Shown: piece after piece, positions 11,598 through 23,429 of the stretch
Layout of the letters: the number at the start of each line of letters is the position of its first letter
Numbering within the stretch: position 1 is the first letter of the stretch
From: Metopolophium dirhodum
Taxonomy: Eukaryota; Arthropoda; Insecta; Hemiptera; Aphididae
DNA: 64,000 bases
NCBI RefSeq assembly: GCF_019925205.1
Contig: NW_026869896.1
Location: forward strand, 1,860,001 to 1,924,000
Reading direction: 5' to 3'
Made by a program: the position numbers and the translations under genes
Notes under the pieces: generated by a model
Seen by the model: only the letters and a program-made list of their open reading frames with translations
Databases searched by the model: none
Told to the model about the DNA's origin: nothing

Positions 11598-12218
11598 TTA
11601 AAAAATCATATTATCCTGCCATGGAACAGCACCTTCGTTATTAAAATATTGTGTGTATTTTTCTCGCAATGTTGTGGCTGATGTCGACGGATATCTCGGT
11701 GGGTGAGAAGTCATATTTATAATTCCTGTTGGTTGTACTTCATTACGCCATGATCCAGGAGACCAATAACAATTATCTAAATCTTCATAATCAAATGTAC
11801 CCGATGGTGTGTAGGTATTAGGCGATTTTATTCTAAGCCAATTATGTAAAGCACAAGTAGCATTTACGATACTGTCTACCTTTTCTGGAATAAGCGATAT
11901 TGGTTTTTCATAAACTCTAAATCGACTTGTTAGAATTCCAAAAGCATTTTCTACTATACGCCTAGCTCTTGACAATCTATAGTTAAAAATTTTTTGTTCT
12001 TTTGTTAAATTTCTTCGCGCATATGGTTTCATTAAATATGGTTTCATAGGAAACGCTTCATTGGCAACAAAAACTGCGTCTTTTGGGAGGTTTAGTTTAT
12101 TATTTTCAATTGCATATTTTAAGGAACAATCTGCAAATATACCACCATCCGACTGTCTTCCTTTTGCTCCAATATATACATAACGAAAGCAATAATCATG
12201 ATCTACACTTGCCATTAA
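11598..12218 (-). pseudogene. PIF/Harbinger DDE nuclease, C-terminal two thirds, split by piggyBac
   Basis: The frame contains GAKGRQSDGGIF, a Lys-rich LTKEQKIFNYRLSRARRIVENAFGIL stretch and RVY that are typical of HARBI1/DDE_Tnp_4 nucleases. The E in RIVENAFG is the expected last catalytic acid, and the upstream D lies in SVDHDY. The N-terminal part is missing because the piggyBac element begins at 12219; the first residues read from the apparent ATG at 12239 are piggyBac terminal sequence, not Harbinger. I did not find the upstream half right of 16992. The nuclease would excise and insert Harbinger DNA with a 3-bp duplication. Confidence 0.75.
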
Positions 12219-12407
12219 CCCTGCGTGGGTCGCGTGCATTGTACGCCTGTAGTCGCGCGGATTACAGTTGTAATCAATTTTTTTTTTTTTTTTTTAATAG
12301 GTTCTAAGTCTCTATTGAAAATGTAAATTATTGTTATATACTAAGTACATATTGACAAATATATTGCGATAAAGAAAAAATTAAAATTTTTATTTTTTAC
12401 TTTAGAA

Positions 12408-14685
12408 CAGGGGTCTTCAACCTTTTTATGCAGCGGGCCACGTATTATTTTTTAATAATCTTGCGGGCCGCATTCGTAGTAAAAACATGTATTTTATACA
12501 AAAATTCAGTTTTATTATTAAAATTTTCATGATTACATTTTAAATTACAAATTATTATTATTATTATTATTAAAACATATATAGATAAACATTTTTTGTT
12601 AATTACAAATTTTTTATTTTATTTTTAGTGTGATAACTGACACTGTTTTTCACTAACTAATTTGTTTATATTTGGTTGGATCTGCGACGAGGCAATTCTG
12701 AGTGAACTTTCCAAGTGACTGTCAGTTAACCGAGCTCTATTTTTTGATTTGACAATTTTCATTCGTGAAAAAATATGTTCACAAGTATAAGTACTGCCAA
12801 AAAGAGACATCATTCTTAATGCGTTGTTTCGAAGATTAGGATATGTCTCTGTGTTAATATATTTCGAATAAAAAATTGAAAGTTCAACATTATTGTACTT
12901 TTCTTTTAATACTTTATTGTTTTGTAAATCAATGATCTCCATTTGCATGTTTTCTGGGACATCTTCAACTGGTAATGAAAATGGAATTGAAAACAAATTA
13001 AAATATGTTTCATTAGCTTTGAAATCTGAGAACCTCAACTTGAACTGGTGTTTTAAATCAGAAATTGCTTCTGCATATTTTTCTGTTGAAGTAACATTGT
13101 ATTTTGACATACATGGGAAGTGAGCTGTGTTATTTTTTTTTAGCTGGATTTCCCACAGCATAAGTTTATTTTCGAAAGCTTTAATATGGTCGAATAAATT
13201 ATGAATTAATTGGTTTTGACGTTGCAAGCGTAAATTCAACTCATTCAAGTGCAATGTAATATCCGTGAGATAGGCAAAATCATTTTTCCATTCTGTATCA
13301 TTAAGTTGTTCAAATTTTTTTCCTTTACTTGCAGCAAATTCAAAAATTTCGTTTTTTAAATCAAAAACCCTTTTCAAGACTTTTCCTCTACTGAGCCAAC
13401 GAACATCTGTAAAATAGATTACATCTCCTTGTTCAGCATCTATTTCACTTAGAAAGTTTTTAAATTCTCTATGATTCAATGCTCTTGATCTGATAAAATT
13501 TACTATTTTTACAACATCTTTCATAATAGTTTGAAAACCGACAGATTTTGCACATAAATTTTCTTGGTGGATAATGCAGTGATATTGCATCAGTTGTAAA
13601 GCACCACATGTACTCATTTCTTTTTTAATTAGCGCTACGAGCCCTTCATTTTTTCCAACCATTGATGGGGCTCCATCTGTTATAACTCCAGAAAGGTTAT
13701 TTAATTTGATGCCAAAACGGTTAAGTGTCGATATTAACGCATTAAAAATATCACAACTTTTTGTTGTGCCTTTCATTGGAAAAAGCGCGGCTAATTCTTC
13801 AGTGATATTAAAATTAGAATCGATACCCCGAACAAAAATTGCTAATTGAGCAGTATCTGACAAATCTATACTTTCGTCAAGGGCCAGCGAATAAAAAATA
13901 AATTTAGAAATTCGTTCTTTTAGGGTGCTCTCAATATCAGTTCCTAGTTCTTCTATACGCCTTGCTACAGTTACACCTGATAAACTCAATTTGGAAAAAA
14001 GTTGTTTTTGTGCTGGACATAAAATTTCAGAGGCCGCCTCCATGCACTCTTTTATAAATTCACCATCAGTGAACGGCTTCGATTTAGCGGCAATTTTTTG
14101 TGCTATTATATAACTAGCTTTGACACTGGCTTCTGAGTCTTTATGATATTTTTTTAAACCGGAAGACTGACCTTGTATATTTTTCATTAACAATGCAAAT
14201 TTGTCAATTCGAAGTTGTCCTTGTATCATATCATATTTTGCTGCATGTTTGGTACCATAATGTCGTTTTAAATTGTACTCTTTCATCACTGCAATCGATT
14301 CTTGACAAATCAAACATATTGCCTTTTCTTTAACTTGAATAAAAAAATAGTTATTGGACCATTTTTCTTGAAAAACGCGACTTTCATCCGAGATTTTACG
14401 TTTTTTACTGACTGACATATTTCACACGAGTATTATGCTCATTCCACAATCGATTACGAACTAACAGGCAACAGCCAACATTTATCTCTAGGTAGGTTAG
14501 GTCATTTATATCTAGGTAGGTAGGTAGGTTTAGTACGTATAATTAAATTTATCTTATCGCATATTTCCGATAGCGATGGCTTAGCCGTTATAATTTTATC
14601 GAATTAGAAAATATACATGCTTAATTTCAAATGTGATCGCGGGCCGCATATTATGACAGGGCGGGCCGCGGGTTGAAGACCCCTG
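12408..14685 (-). mobile_element. Complete hAT transposon with intact transposase
   Basis: A perfect 15-bp inverted repeat (CAGGGGTCTTCAACC) bounds 2278 bp. The 8-bp duplication CTTTAGAA flanks it at 12400-12407 and 14686-14693, as expected for hAT. It contains one uninterrupted transposase gene. GC-rich GCGGGCC(A/G)C words lie just inside both ends. It is inserted in the 3' flank of the piggyBac element. Complete ends and an open gene make this the best candidate for a recently active element in the window. Confidence 0.93.
12625..14418 (-). CDS. hAT transposase, 597 aa, BED-type zinc finger
   Basis: A single exon starts MSVSKKRKI. Residues ~33-58 form a BED-like C2H2 finger (CLIC...HYGTKH) for terminal-repeat binding. 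The RNase H-fold core shows SLALDES (first acidic residue), ITDGAPSMVG (second) and CIIHQE. The C-terminal dimerisation region (LRNNALRMMSLFGSTYTCEHIFS) contains the conserved hAT block. Its overall likeness is to the GTF2IRD2/ZBED5-related branch of hAT transposases. Length and lack of stops indicate an intact gene. It cuts and pastes the element through an 8-bp staggered target. It is in the same orientation as the host piggyBac gene. Confidence 0.92.
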   Translation of the reverse strand: MSVSKKRKISDESRVFQEKWSNNYFFIQVKEKAICLICQESIAVMKEYNLKRHYGTKHAAKYDMIQGQLRIDKFALLMKNIQGQSSGLKKYHKDSEASVKASYIIAQKIAAKSKPFTDGEFIKECMEAASEILCPAQKQLFSKLSLSGVTVARRIEELGTDIESTLKERISKFIFYSLALDESIDLSDTAQLAIFVRGIDSNFNITEELAALFPMKGTTKSCDIFNALISTLNRFGIKLNNLSGVITDGAPSMVGKNEGLVALIKKEMSTCGALQLMQYHCIIHQENLCAKSVGFQTIMKDVVKIVNFIRSRALNHREFKNFLSEIDAEQGDVIYFTDVRWLSRGKVLKRVFDLKNEIFEFAASKGKKFEQLNDTEWKNDFAYLTDITLHLNELNLRLQRQNQLIHNLFDHIKAFENKLMLWEIQLKKNNTAHFPCMSKYNVTSTEKYAEAISDLKHQFKLRFSDFKANETYFNLFSIPFSLPVEDVPENMQMEIIDLQNNKVLKEKYNNVELSIFYSKYINTETYPNLRNNALRMMSLFGSTYTCEHIFSRMKIVKSKNRARLTDSHLESSLRIASSQIQPNINKLVSEKQCQLSH

Positions 14686-14942
14686 CTTTAGAATATACAT
14701 TTTAACTTAAATGAGAATAAATAATAATTTATTAGAACTTGTTTTCTTAAATTGTAATGATACTCAATGTAATTAAATTTTTATAATATTTCTGTACAAA
14801 CATATTAATATTTTAGTATTTTACATATATTTTAGCTCTCTATATTTATAATTACGAAAAAAACAAGAGTACTTTATAAATTTTTACATATTCTAACTTT
14901 TAATTATAAAAAAAAAATACATTTTTATTGATTTGAAATAAT

Positions 14943-16695
14943 TTAAGATGATTCTTCACTCTGTTCTTCATCACAACACCCAATACAAATATATTTTAAA
15001 TGATCTGGACACACCCATTTGTAACAACGTTCACATGATTTTCTCGTACTTTTGTTTCTTGCTCTTCCACACAAATAACATCGACCAATTCCCTTAGGAC
15101 GTTCAGGCAAAATAGGTGTATCTTCAACGAGGCCTACAATTTTCATACCACGACTCCTAATATGTTTTGGTAATTTTGAATTTTTAATACGTCTTTCAAT
15201 ATTCGGTTTCATCAGTTGTAAAGCTAATGCTTCTAAAAAGTCTGATCTTTTAGATTTATTGTTGATATTGTTAAATTTATACACATTTAAAGCATTTATA
15301 CATGATATATTAATTAGGTTAAAAAATATGGTAAGCGGCCAACGACGAGAATTTCTTGAAACGCCATATAGACTACACATTTGGTCTAATCTATCAACGC
15401 CATATTTAGTTTGGTTGTAAAATGTAATCATCTCTGGTTTTTGTTGATCTCCTAGTCCTGTGTCTTGATCGATAGAAGCGTCAATATGCAGAGTGGATAG
15501 CAGTATAACTACTTTATTTTTTTTCGGGACATATGAAGTGATTGTGCAATCTTTTTGGAAACCAAATAATGACGAATTTATTTCCCTATTTTTTAAAATT
15601 GAAAATTCTTTTGGAATACATGTTTTATTTTTTCTTAAAGTCCCCACTACTGTCAATTGTTTTTCAGTTAGTAAATATTTTACCACTGGAAGTGAAGTGA
15701 ACCAGTTATCCATGGTTATGTTCCTTTTAGTACCTTCCACTGGCTGAACCATTCTTTTGACAACACTTTCCGCACTATTATTCATTTTATAAGGACCATT
15801 TGGTTGTTGCCCGGCATAAACCTCCAAATTAAATGTATATGCATTTTTTACGTCTACAAGAGCGAATATTTTTATTCCGTAACGGGCAGGTTTATTTGGA
15901 ATATATTGTCTGAACGAACATCTACCACGGAAAGCAATTAATTGTTCATCTAATGTCAAATATTCACTCGGAATAAAATTATTTTGAAAATTTTGCACTA
16001 GAACTTCAAAAAGTTCCCTTATAGGAGCCAATTTATCAATTTCGCTTCTTTCTGAGCGGTTGGTAAAATCGTCAAAACGAAAATTTCTAACTAAAAATCT
16101 AAAACGTTGAACATTCATAGTTAGATACACAGCCTCAAGTCCAGTTCCCTTGGAATCATCAAATAAATTAAATATATTTTGTCTACTAGATTTAGAAATT
16201 CCTGCAAGAATTAAAATACCAATCAAAGCTTTAATTTCAACATCATCAGTTTCCCTAGCATCTCGAGCACGTTCATAATTTTCCTTCACAAAAGATATTT
16301 TTATATTTGTACTTTTGACGATAATATTTATTACAACTTCATCAAAAAAAAAGAAAAAAACATTCTAAATGAGTTTTCATATTTTTTGCGATCGATTTTG
16401 GACCAGGTAAATGAATAATTATATTATGAGAACGTGTCCGATGGGTACTAGTAGGTGCTTTCTTATTCCATCTAGTTTTATCCTTCCCAAAAAAATATTT
16501 ATTTTGTAATATTGGACCAACATCATCACTACTTGACTCACTTTCATTTTCATAGTCACTATTTTCCGTATCCATGTTTTCATTATTAATGTCTACCTGA
16601 TCCCCCAACTCACCTTCACTGTCAATGTCATTTCCATCAATAAGTTCATCTTCATCTTCTTCTAGCCATTGTTCAATATCGATTGTGTTGCTCAT
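14943..16695 (-). pseudogene. piggyBac transposase with one homopolymer frameshift
   Basis: The N-terminus (MSNTIDIEQWLEEDEDEL..., acidic) is read from 16695. At 16342 it hits a stop after a TTT-rich stretch, and the rest continues in another frame from about 16330 to 14943. The break lies in an A9-G-A7 tract (16344-16360). Counting from the Met at 16289, the catalytic Asp residues of the DDD triad are at about 114 (LTLDEQ), 194 (TMDNW) and 299 (YGVDRLD). A C-terminal cysteine-rich finger (CYLCGRA...CERCYKW...CIGCC) is present. A single indel in a homopolymer may be real or a sequencing error; otherwise the gene looks complete and of normal length for the family. Confidence 0.88.
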
Positions 16696-16992
16696 TTTTT
16701 TATTATTATTTTATAATTAATACGTAAATAAAAACTTTGATTAGAAAATAAACGGAAAAAAAACGGGCGTGAAAGATCGCGCGGCATACACTGGTAATCC
16801 AACACACTTTGAATTCCGATAACAACGAGAACTTATGCGACCAGTAATCGGAAACAAACTAATTATATTAAGCAACATGTTATTCGAAGTCACTGAAAAG
16901 ATAAGATAACTTTATTGGTTTTCAATATACGAAAAAACCATTTATTTTTAGATGGATTACAATAGTAATCCGCGCGACCTACGCAGGGTTAA

Positions 16993-17414
16993 TATAACAT
17001 TAACCAATCGATCGTATAATCTTGGTTACATACATAATCGTCTATACTACTGACTTCGTAGATGGTTATATCCTGTATATATATATTATAGTTTTAAATA
17101 TTTTAGTTTATATATTACTTATAGAAAAAAAAGGTCTGAAAAAATCTTTTGTTATCCGTAGGGATACGGATTCATGGAATCTATACAACAGATGTCCAAA
17201 CATCGTATACGGTATAGATCCCTATGATTGGGGGTGAGTGGTGGTGAGGAATGTTAGGTCCTGATGATAGGACGAGCGGTGGCGGGGGATGTCATCTCCT
17301 GGTGTGTCTGTAAGGGAAGGTCGGTTAGTACGATTCACACTGTTGTATTACAACGTACGTAATTTACTCCATTTTAATTTGCCGTATTAATTTTTCTCGT
17401 GCGTTTATTTAAAA
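16993..17414. other. Spacer upstream of the Polinton polymerase gene
   Basis: No gene is seen. A small perfect hairpin, ATCCGTA-ggga-TACGGAT, lies at about 17154-17171. The stretch from 17230 is G-rich (ggtggtgagg, ggtggcggggg) and probably belongs to the Polinton flank. A Polinton terminal repeat was not identified. Confidence 0.35.
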
Positions 17415-18377
17415 ATGTTTAAATGCGAGCAATGCCCTTTGGTATTCATGTACGAAACTAATTTGATGGTTCACCGAAAAATGCATATAAATTTTTTTAA
17501 ATGCGATCAATGTACTTCGGAATTCACGGCGAAACGTAATTTAACTGCTCACCGAAAAACGCATGAAGGTGTCCGTTTCCCGTGTACTAGATGTTCCATT
17601 ACATTCAGTTACAAGACCGGCTTCAAAAAATATTTGAAAAATGTTCATGGTAAGTATTTCTGTTTTACACTTTAAATATTTATTTATATACATATTTTTT
17701 TACTAGGTGTTATACAAGCCCCGATTCGGCAAAGAAATATTCGAATCATGCCGCAAACAACCACCCCCGATAATGTTCATGGTAAGTATTTCTGTTTTAC
17801 ACTTTAAATATTTATTTATATTATATTTTTAACTAGGTATCATGCAGCAAGGAAATATACAGATCGCACCACATATAGTCGTTCCTGATATTCCAGCAGG
17901 TTCGTCATGTGTACGAGATACCGAGGTAAACGGTCCACCAGTGATACCAACCCTAAATGATGCCGCGACAGACTGTCCGGTGGAACCATCCGTCCGAAAT
18001 GATAAACTATCAGCAGTACGAGATAGTGTATCAGCAGTACGAGATAACATAATGTCAACAGTACGAGATAACGTGATGGATGAATTTTACAACAACGTGG
18101 ATGACGATGGCGATTACGCTCAAGTTGCAGATATCATCGAAAACCTTGGATTCTGTAAAAAGGAAGGTTAGTAATTTAATTTTTATAAACGCAGTATAGA
18201 CTAATAATGTTTTTTTTTTTTTTTTTAAAAAAAAGATTCATACACTACGCTTGATAATGGAAAACGCGTTTCCAGTGCAAACACTAAATCTGCTGTCAGG
18301 GCAAAAAAATTACGCTTGAATCTCGTAAAGTCCCCCGGGTTTACACAAATCTCGACGTCATCAAACAACACAATCAC
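17415..18377 (+). pseudogene. Polinton polymerase gene, 5' exons with C2H2 zinc fingers
   Basis: Four exons with consistent phase 1 junctions are 17415-17649, 17707-17781, 17837-18166 and 18236-18377 (the last interrupted by EnSpm-B). Exon 1 encodes three C2H2-like units (CEQC...H-x3-H; CDQC...H-x3-H; CTRC...H). Exon 3 carries a repeated SAVRD/STVRD motif and an acidic patch. The polymerase domain resumes at 35825. The frame is preserved across the insertion if one copy of the 2-bp duplication is discounted, showing that these exons belong to the polymerase gene. The fingers could help DNA or terminal-protein binding; that is inference. Confidence 0.7.
17639..17838 (+). repeat. Tandem duplication of an exon-intron junction
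   Basis: The sequence AATGTTCATG|gtaagtatttctg and the ~45 following intron bases, ending in actag|gt, occur twice, 132 bases apart (17641 and 17773). This means a small exon with its intron was duplicated within the polymerase gene. Confidence 0.75.
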
Positions 18378-18388
18378 CCCAGATAGCA
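18378..18388. repeat. EnSpm-B left terminal inverted repeat
   Basis: CCCAGATAGCA, preceded by AC. It is the exact reverse complement of 35812-35822. Confidence 0.75.
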
Positions 18389-19042
18389 AAAAAATATTAA
18401 TATGACATAAAAAAAATATTTTCTCAGTAATGAACATGATTATATAAATTTTCTTTTTCTCCATTTTTTTTAATCAGAAAAATGTTATAATATTATTCAT
18501 ATAATAACGATTGGCCACCAAAGTTACATTATATTAACATTCCTTAATATTATTATTATATTATTTTATAATAATATTATTATATTATCTTATAATAATA
18601 TTTTTATATTATTTTTATAATATTTTTATATTATTCTCATAATTATATTTTTATATTGTTATTTATAATTTAACAATAAATTGTTAGTTTCTAAATAATA
18701 AATTTATATTTTTAATAAATGTATACTATAATATTAATTGTAAATAATTTTTTATTGAATTATAGCTGATAATAATAATTGTATCATATTATGTTAACTT
18801 TTTTCAATTATAATAATTAATAAACATTATTAAAGGAGTAATATTAGGATATCAATAAGTATAACAATCAACAAATAATGTGTTCCTTTTAGTTAATATC
18901 CTTTTATTAAATAGGTACAAAATTTTGTAAGTTCCTCTTACAAAAAAAAAAAAAATCTTTTCTAATTTACATGTATGTTTATGACGTATGTCATTACTGA
19001 GAATAATTATTACATTAAATCATACAATTGATATAGATATTA
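18389..19042. repeat. AT-rich subterminal region of EnSpm-B
   Basis: There is no gene here. Between 18530 and 18660 short units such as ttatattattttataataata are repeated in near-tandem fashion. Subterminal repeats of this kind are usual transposase-binding regions in CACTA elements, which is inference here. Confidence 0.5.
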
Positions 19043-21812
19043 TTAATTATCTGATAAGTCTTCTTGAGATGGCTTATTATATTTTCCCCGAAATTTAGCT
19101 CCAGCAATGAAAATTTTTATTGGTTGTTCTACATCAATTTTATCATATTTCTGGTATCTTTTCATTTGTTTTACAGAATCTAAATACACAAACATCATTA
19201 ATATTATATTCATTGCTAATATATATAAAGTAAAGTAATTTTTTATGTTACCAAATATAATGGAACATGATTTTAATGTTGAAAATATTTTCTTCTTTTT
19301 TTGTCCTTTGTAACTATATTCTTGCAATAAATTATCGTTCAAAAGATAACGCATCATTGATCTAATGGTACTTGGAAGTGTATTACGGACATATCGACTT
19401 AGTTCATTAACCTAAAAATATAATTTTTTTGTCTTAGTTCAGCAAGTTTTAAGGAATAATATAATAACTGTTAAAATTATTTTATTTTTTTTAATTTGAG
19501 TACATTATTCATACCATTTGAGGTTTGAAGTTTGGATCAAAAATAAGTTTATCTTCAAATTTTTGAAGAGAGTCTTCATCTTTCAAAGGAAATTCATTGT
19601 TTATAATATATTAAAATGAATCTTTATCATGATTAGTGGCATCTTCATTACTGTATTCAGTTGTATTAGATCTGATATTTACTATAAGATTTTCCAGCTT
19701 ATCAATTTTATCATGCAAAGATTTTACTTCATATTTTATGTTTAAAATGTTTCGGTTTAGTTTGTCAAAAATTTCTAAACAAAAAAATCAATAAAAATAA
19801 TACATTGATAAAACAGAAAAAAATATTTGATTAAAAATACAAGACATATACTACATTAGGTATATATATTATAATAGCTACTACAATACACTAATAATAT
19901 AAGCATACCAATATTATCATTTGAAGTTGGAATCTTAGAATTAGATTGTAGTGGAGTACTTGTGATAGTAGCATTATTGATGGTTGAAACTTTAAATGGA
20001 GAGGATAATGTATGTATGATAGTAGTTTGGTCATCAGGTGTTTGTTCATTTTGATCTGAAATTAAAAACCACAATTTAGTAAGCTATTAAATTTATATAT
20101 ATTTTTTTAATATTCAGTCATAGAATTTAACATTATATATAGATATATAATAAACATAGGCAAAATAATTTACTTACTGGCATTTTTAAGACATTTGTCA
20201 AAGTGAAGCTTCTTTCTGACGGGCTGTTGAGGCCACGTTAAGGGTATATTTTGAAGTTTCGTTGACTTTATTTGAGGAGATAATGATGTGCCTGAAATAT
20301 ATTTTAAATTATGCAAAAATAATATTATATTATACTATTTAATTTCATATAATACTAGCTACAGTCTAAGATTGAAATCTCTAACCTACGGCCCTACAAG
20401 TTTTCAAACTGGCCCACCAAGCTAATTGATGTTTTGAAAATATATTTATTTATTATTTATTATAACATTTATTGTTTTCAATAAATTAATGAGGTACTAA
20501 AAATAATGTTTATATACTATAGATATCTCCAATTTCATTAACTCTTTCCTTATATCTAAATAATTTTAAAATGTTGGCCAAAATACAGAAGTACATCACA
20601 GATTTGGCCCGCCATATAAAAGTACCTATACAGGTACCTCTAGGTCTAAGATAATATGTAGAACTAATTGTAAATTAAAGAAGGTTATAATAAATTCATG
20701 GAAACTATCAGTTTTATAATCAAATATCTGTACCATATATAGATTACCTACTTATATAAATAAATTACACCTTAATTTTTGTAAATATATAATGTAGGTA
20801 TACAAAAAATAAGTATACCTATACAATTATTATTATTTTAGAGAGAACATTGAGAGACATTGTACAATGTTTAATTTCCTAGTTATAACTAATAATTATA
20901 TAAAACTCAAATAATATTACATATTACCTTGGTTGATTTTAGGTAAAGTATAGTGTGGATCAGTGTCACTATCGTCTAAAATTAAAAAAAAAAAAAGTCA
21001 TAAATAATTTCACTCGTAATTTCATTACAAACAATTAGTTTAAAAATTATTTTACCAAAAATATCACTTGAGCCTGGACTCCACAAACTTTTTGCTGACA
21101 TACTCTTCTCTTTTGTTTGTTACCACTATGCTCTTTATTATTATCATTTTCATGAGATGATTCATTAGTAGATAAATCTGATGTTGTCTTAGCAATGTTG
21201 GCCTTTTCTTGAGCAATATTAAAATCCTCTACAGATAAAATATAAACAAACATTACAATACAGGGTTGTATGTAATAAAATTGGATTGTACACACATAAA
21301 AATATTCCCCAAATTGGAATACTAATACAGTATATAAATACGTAGTACTTATATATTATTTTTATACCTAGTAATATAATAAATTCTACCATTCCTAAAT
21401 GTTGTTGTTGTTTTCTCATATAAAAATATTTTTCTTATAATTATTTAATATATAAAATTAGTTAGAAAATATAATGTGTATATATTATTGTGTTATATAA
21501 TATAATATGTGAAATGTATCTAAATTATAAATATTATTTTAAGATAAATAAGAACATAACTGAGTCATGAATGGCACTAGCATATAATTTATTTTTATCA
21601 AATTTAAATATTATATATAATGTATTTAACATACTTGTATCATTCCCTAATTTTCGGCCTTTCAAATAACTAAATTCTTTTAAATTTGGAGACAATTGTT
21701 GATCTATGCATTGTTTTAAATTTCTTTTAGGCCATGCACAGACTCCACTATCATACCATTTTGATGGAACAACCTCCACAGAATTGTCACGGAAAGCAAT
21801 AATTGACCACAT
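19043..21812 (-). pseudogene. DUF4806 protein, 8 exons, EnSpm-B second gene (one nonsense codon)
   Basis: Predicted exons on the minus strand: 21812-21635, 21228-21056, 20975-20928, 20291-20178, 20055-19909, 19774-19515, 19411-19252 and 19179-19043, all GT-AG. The head MWSIIAF...VEVVPSKWY...CAWPKR matches the EnSpm-A gene. The last two exons form DUF4806 (TLPSTIRSMMRYLLND...EYSYKG...IFSTLKSC...VEQPIKIFIAGA). In exon 6 a TAA at 19611-19613 interrupts the frame. The end of exon 2 also reads poorly toward exon 3 and may hide a second shift. It follows the transposase by 423 bases in the same orientation. Its molecular role is unknown. Confidence 0.7.
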
Positions 21813-22234
21813 TTTAAATAATATAATACACTGAAATTACATAATAAATCTAATTATACAAACAATTTATATTAGTATAAATAATCAGCTAAAACTAAAG
21901 GTATTTCACATTTCTAAATTGCTGTTAAAGTATTATCTATATAATAAAATAAAAAATATAAAAAGTGAATCAATCATTTCATGTAAAATAAGGAAAAACA
22001 AATTAGTGAATTAATACTAATTTTATAAGATCTTATAATGAAATCACATCTTAATAAAACATAATAATATAATTAATAAAGGTTTTGTGTACATTATTCT
22101 CTTAAAAATAACTTGTGTCTTATATATAAATACTAATAGAACTAAATATATATTATTAGGTACTAAGAAGATATTTTTAAAAATACAGTAACATATTATA
22201 ATATAGTCTTAACAGTAGAATAAAAATAATTTAA
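21813..22234. other. Intergenic spacer between EnSpm-B genes
   Basis: This is AT-rich sequence without a gene. A ctgaaat acceptor-like signal just upstream of the DUF4806 ATG (about 21826-21832) suggests a 5' UTR intron, as in the EnSpm-A copy. Confidence 0.4.
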
Positions 22235-22958
22235 TTATGTTCTTGTCGAATGAATAATTGGAAAGGCAATTAGATTATCCTTATTTTGTAAAATGATAGC
22301 TTTTTTTTTAATATTAAAGATGCTACAACAAATATAATTATTACATAATTTATCAACTACATACATATCTAACTTAGATGATTTTATAGGACTATTAAAC
22401 ATAACATATTTGTTTTTAAATTGTTTACATATTAAAATGACTTCATTTTTATTTTTATTATGTATTATATTAAAAACTTTTAAAATATTATCATCTTTAG
22501 TAAGCATATAAGAGTCTGCATCAACATTTATCTTTATTTTCATAGATTCCAATACTATAGAGGTAAATTGATCCCCATCAAAATCATTGAGTCCATTTTC
22601 TATTGTGGGTCCTCGTTTATGTGGTCCACCAAATTGATAAGAAGTTTTCTTTTGAGTTCCAACTGTAGATTTTAAACAACAGATTTCACTATACCTTTTA
22701 ACAATCTGCTGTAGAGGCTTATGAGGTTTTCTCAACATTCTCTTTAAGGATCCCATATAATTTTTAAAAGGGAATGCCGAACAGTTGTCAAGTGGGCCGA
22801 ATTTTTCATAATCATCACAGATATGTGTTACACCATGTATATTATGGGATATAAGATGTGGACCATATATAATTTCAAAATTTTTCACAAAATTGTCCTG
22901 TAATTTTCTTGCAATGTGAATAAATTTAGATTTGTCAGGACTTAACAGTATAAACATT
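22235..22958 (-). pseudogene. EnSpm-B transposase, C-terminal half
   Basis: From the gypsy insertion point the frame runs to a stop at 22235. It includes GPHLISHNIHGVTHICDD, FGPLDNCSAFPFKNYMGSLK and RMLRKPHKPLQQIVKR, conserved blocks of the animal EnSpm-like transposase family. The tail SPIKSSKLDMYV...FPIIHST is shared with EnSpm-A. The apparent upstream Met at 23053 lies in the gypsy LTR and is not real. The N-terminal half is at 31527-32944, and the frame is continuous when the gypsy element and one CATT copy are ignored. Confidence 0.75.
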
Positions 22959-23414
22959 TGTCGCGGTCCTTTGAGGAGTCGCGAGGATGAGGTGGTGAAT
23001 GGGTCTACTGACCACGTGAAACACAAGAGAACAAAAATGAAGAACAAAAACACCGAGTGTTTGTGGTTTGAACCGGCGTGTTTATTTTTGCAGTTTCAAT
23101 TACGAACGAGAGAAAAAAAAAACATGTAGCAGAGAATAACTGTCAAACTCTATATGAGAGAAAAACAAAAAAAAAAACAACGGTCGATGGTTGATGCACG
23201 ATCTCGGGCCGCGGGTTGCACCTTTCGTATCGGTCGTCGAAAAACTAGTAACTTTATAATCCGGTTCACCCAACGGCCGGCCGACGGTTCACAGCGCGGG
23301 TGTCGCGCGCTGGCGTCGTCCGTCGTCGATTGGCGGTTTGTTTGAGAAGCGTAGCGCGGCTTTCCGCGTAAAAGGCTATTTGAATTCAAACAGCTATTAC
23401 GCGGGACCGCGTCA
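22959..23414 (-). repeat. 3' LTR of gypsy-1
   Basis: In plus orientation it runs TGTCGCGGTCC...GGGACCGCGTCA. It ends inside with an inner T/C-rich tract, and pairs with 31070-31526. Confidence 0.92.
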
Positions 23415-23429
23415 TACTCCCCCCCCAAA
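23415..23429 (-). promoter_or_regulatory. Polypurine tract of gypsy-1
   Basis: On the minus strand, GTTTGGGGGGGGAGTA abuts the 3' LTR. It is the expected primer site for plus-strand DNA synthesis. Confidence 0.7.

Larger units (their letters stand above)
12219..16988 (-). mobile_element. piggyBac transposon carrying a nested hAT
   Basis: The ends are CCCTGCGTGGGTCGCG (12219) and the complement of CCCTGCGTAGGTCGCG (16973-16988), 15 of 16 matching, flanked on both sides by TTAA (12215-12218 and 16989-16992), the hallmark of piggyBac. Subterminal ggattaca...gtaatc sequences recur at both ends. The element carries one transposase gene on the minus strand. Without the hAT insertion it would be about 2.5 kb, normal for the family. 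It sits inside the Harbinger nuclease gene. Confidence 0.92.

Noticed and set aside
17415..17675. Stand-alone host C2H2 zinc finger gene
   Set aside because: Splice phases lead through two small exons into the polymerase frame that resumes beyond EnSpm-B, so it is better read as the polymerase N-terminus.
22235..23053. Frame starting at 23053 with a hydrophobic, signal-peptide-like N-terminus
   Set aside because: The first ~30 codons lie in the gypsy-1 LTR, so the hydrophobic start is an artefact of the insertion.
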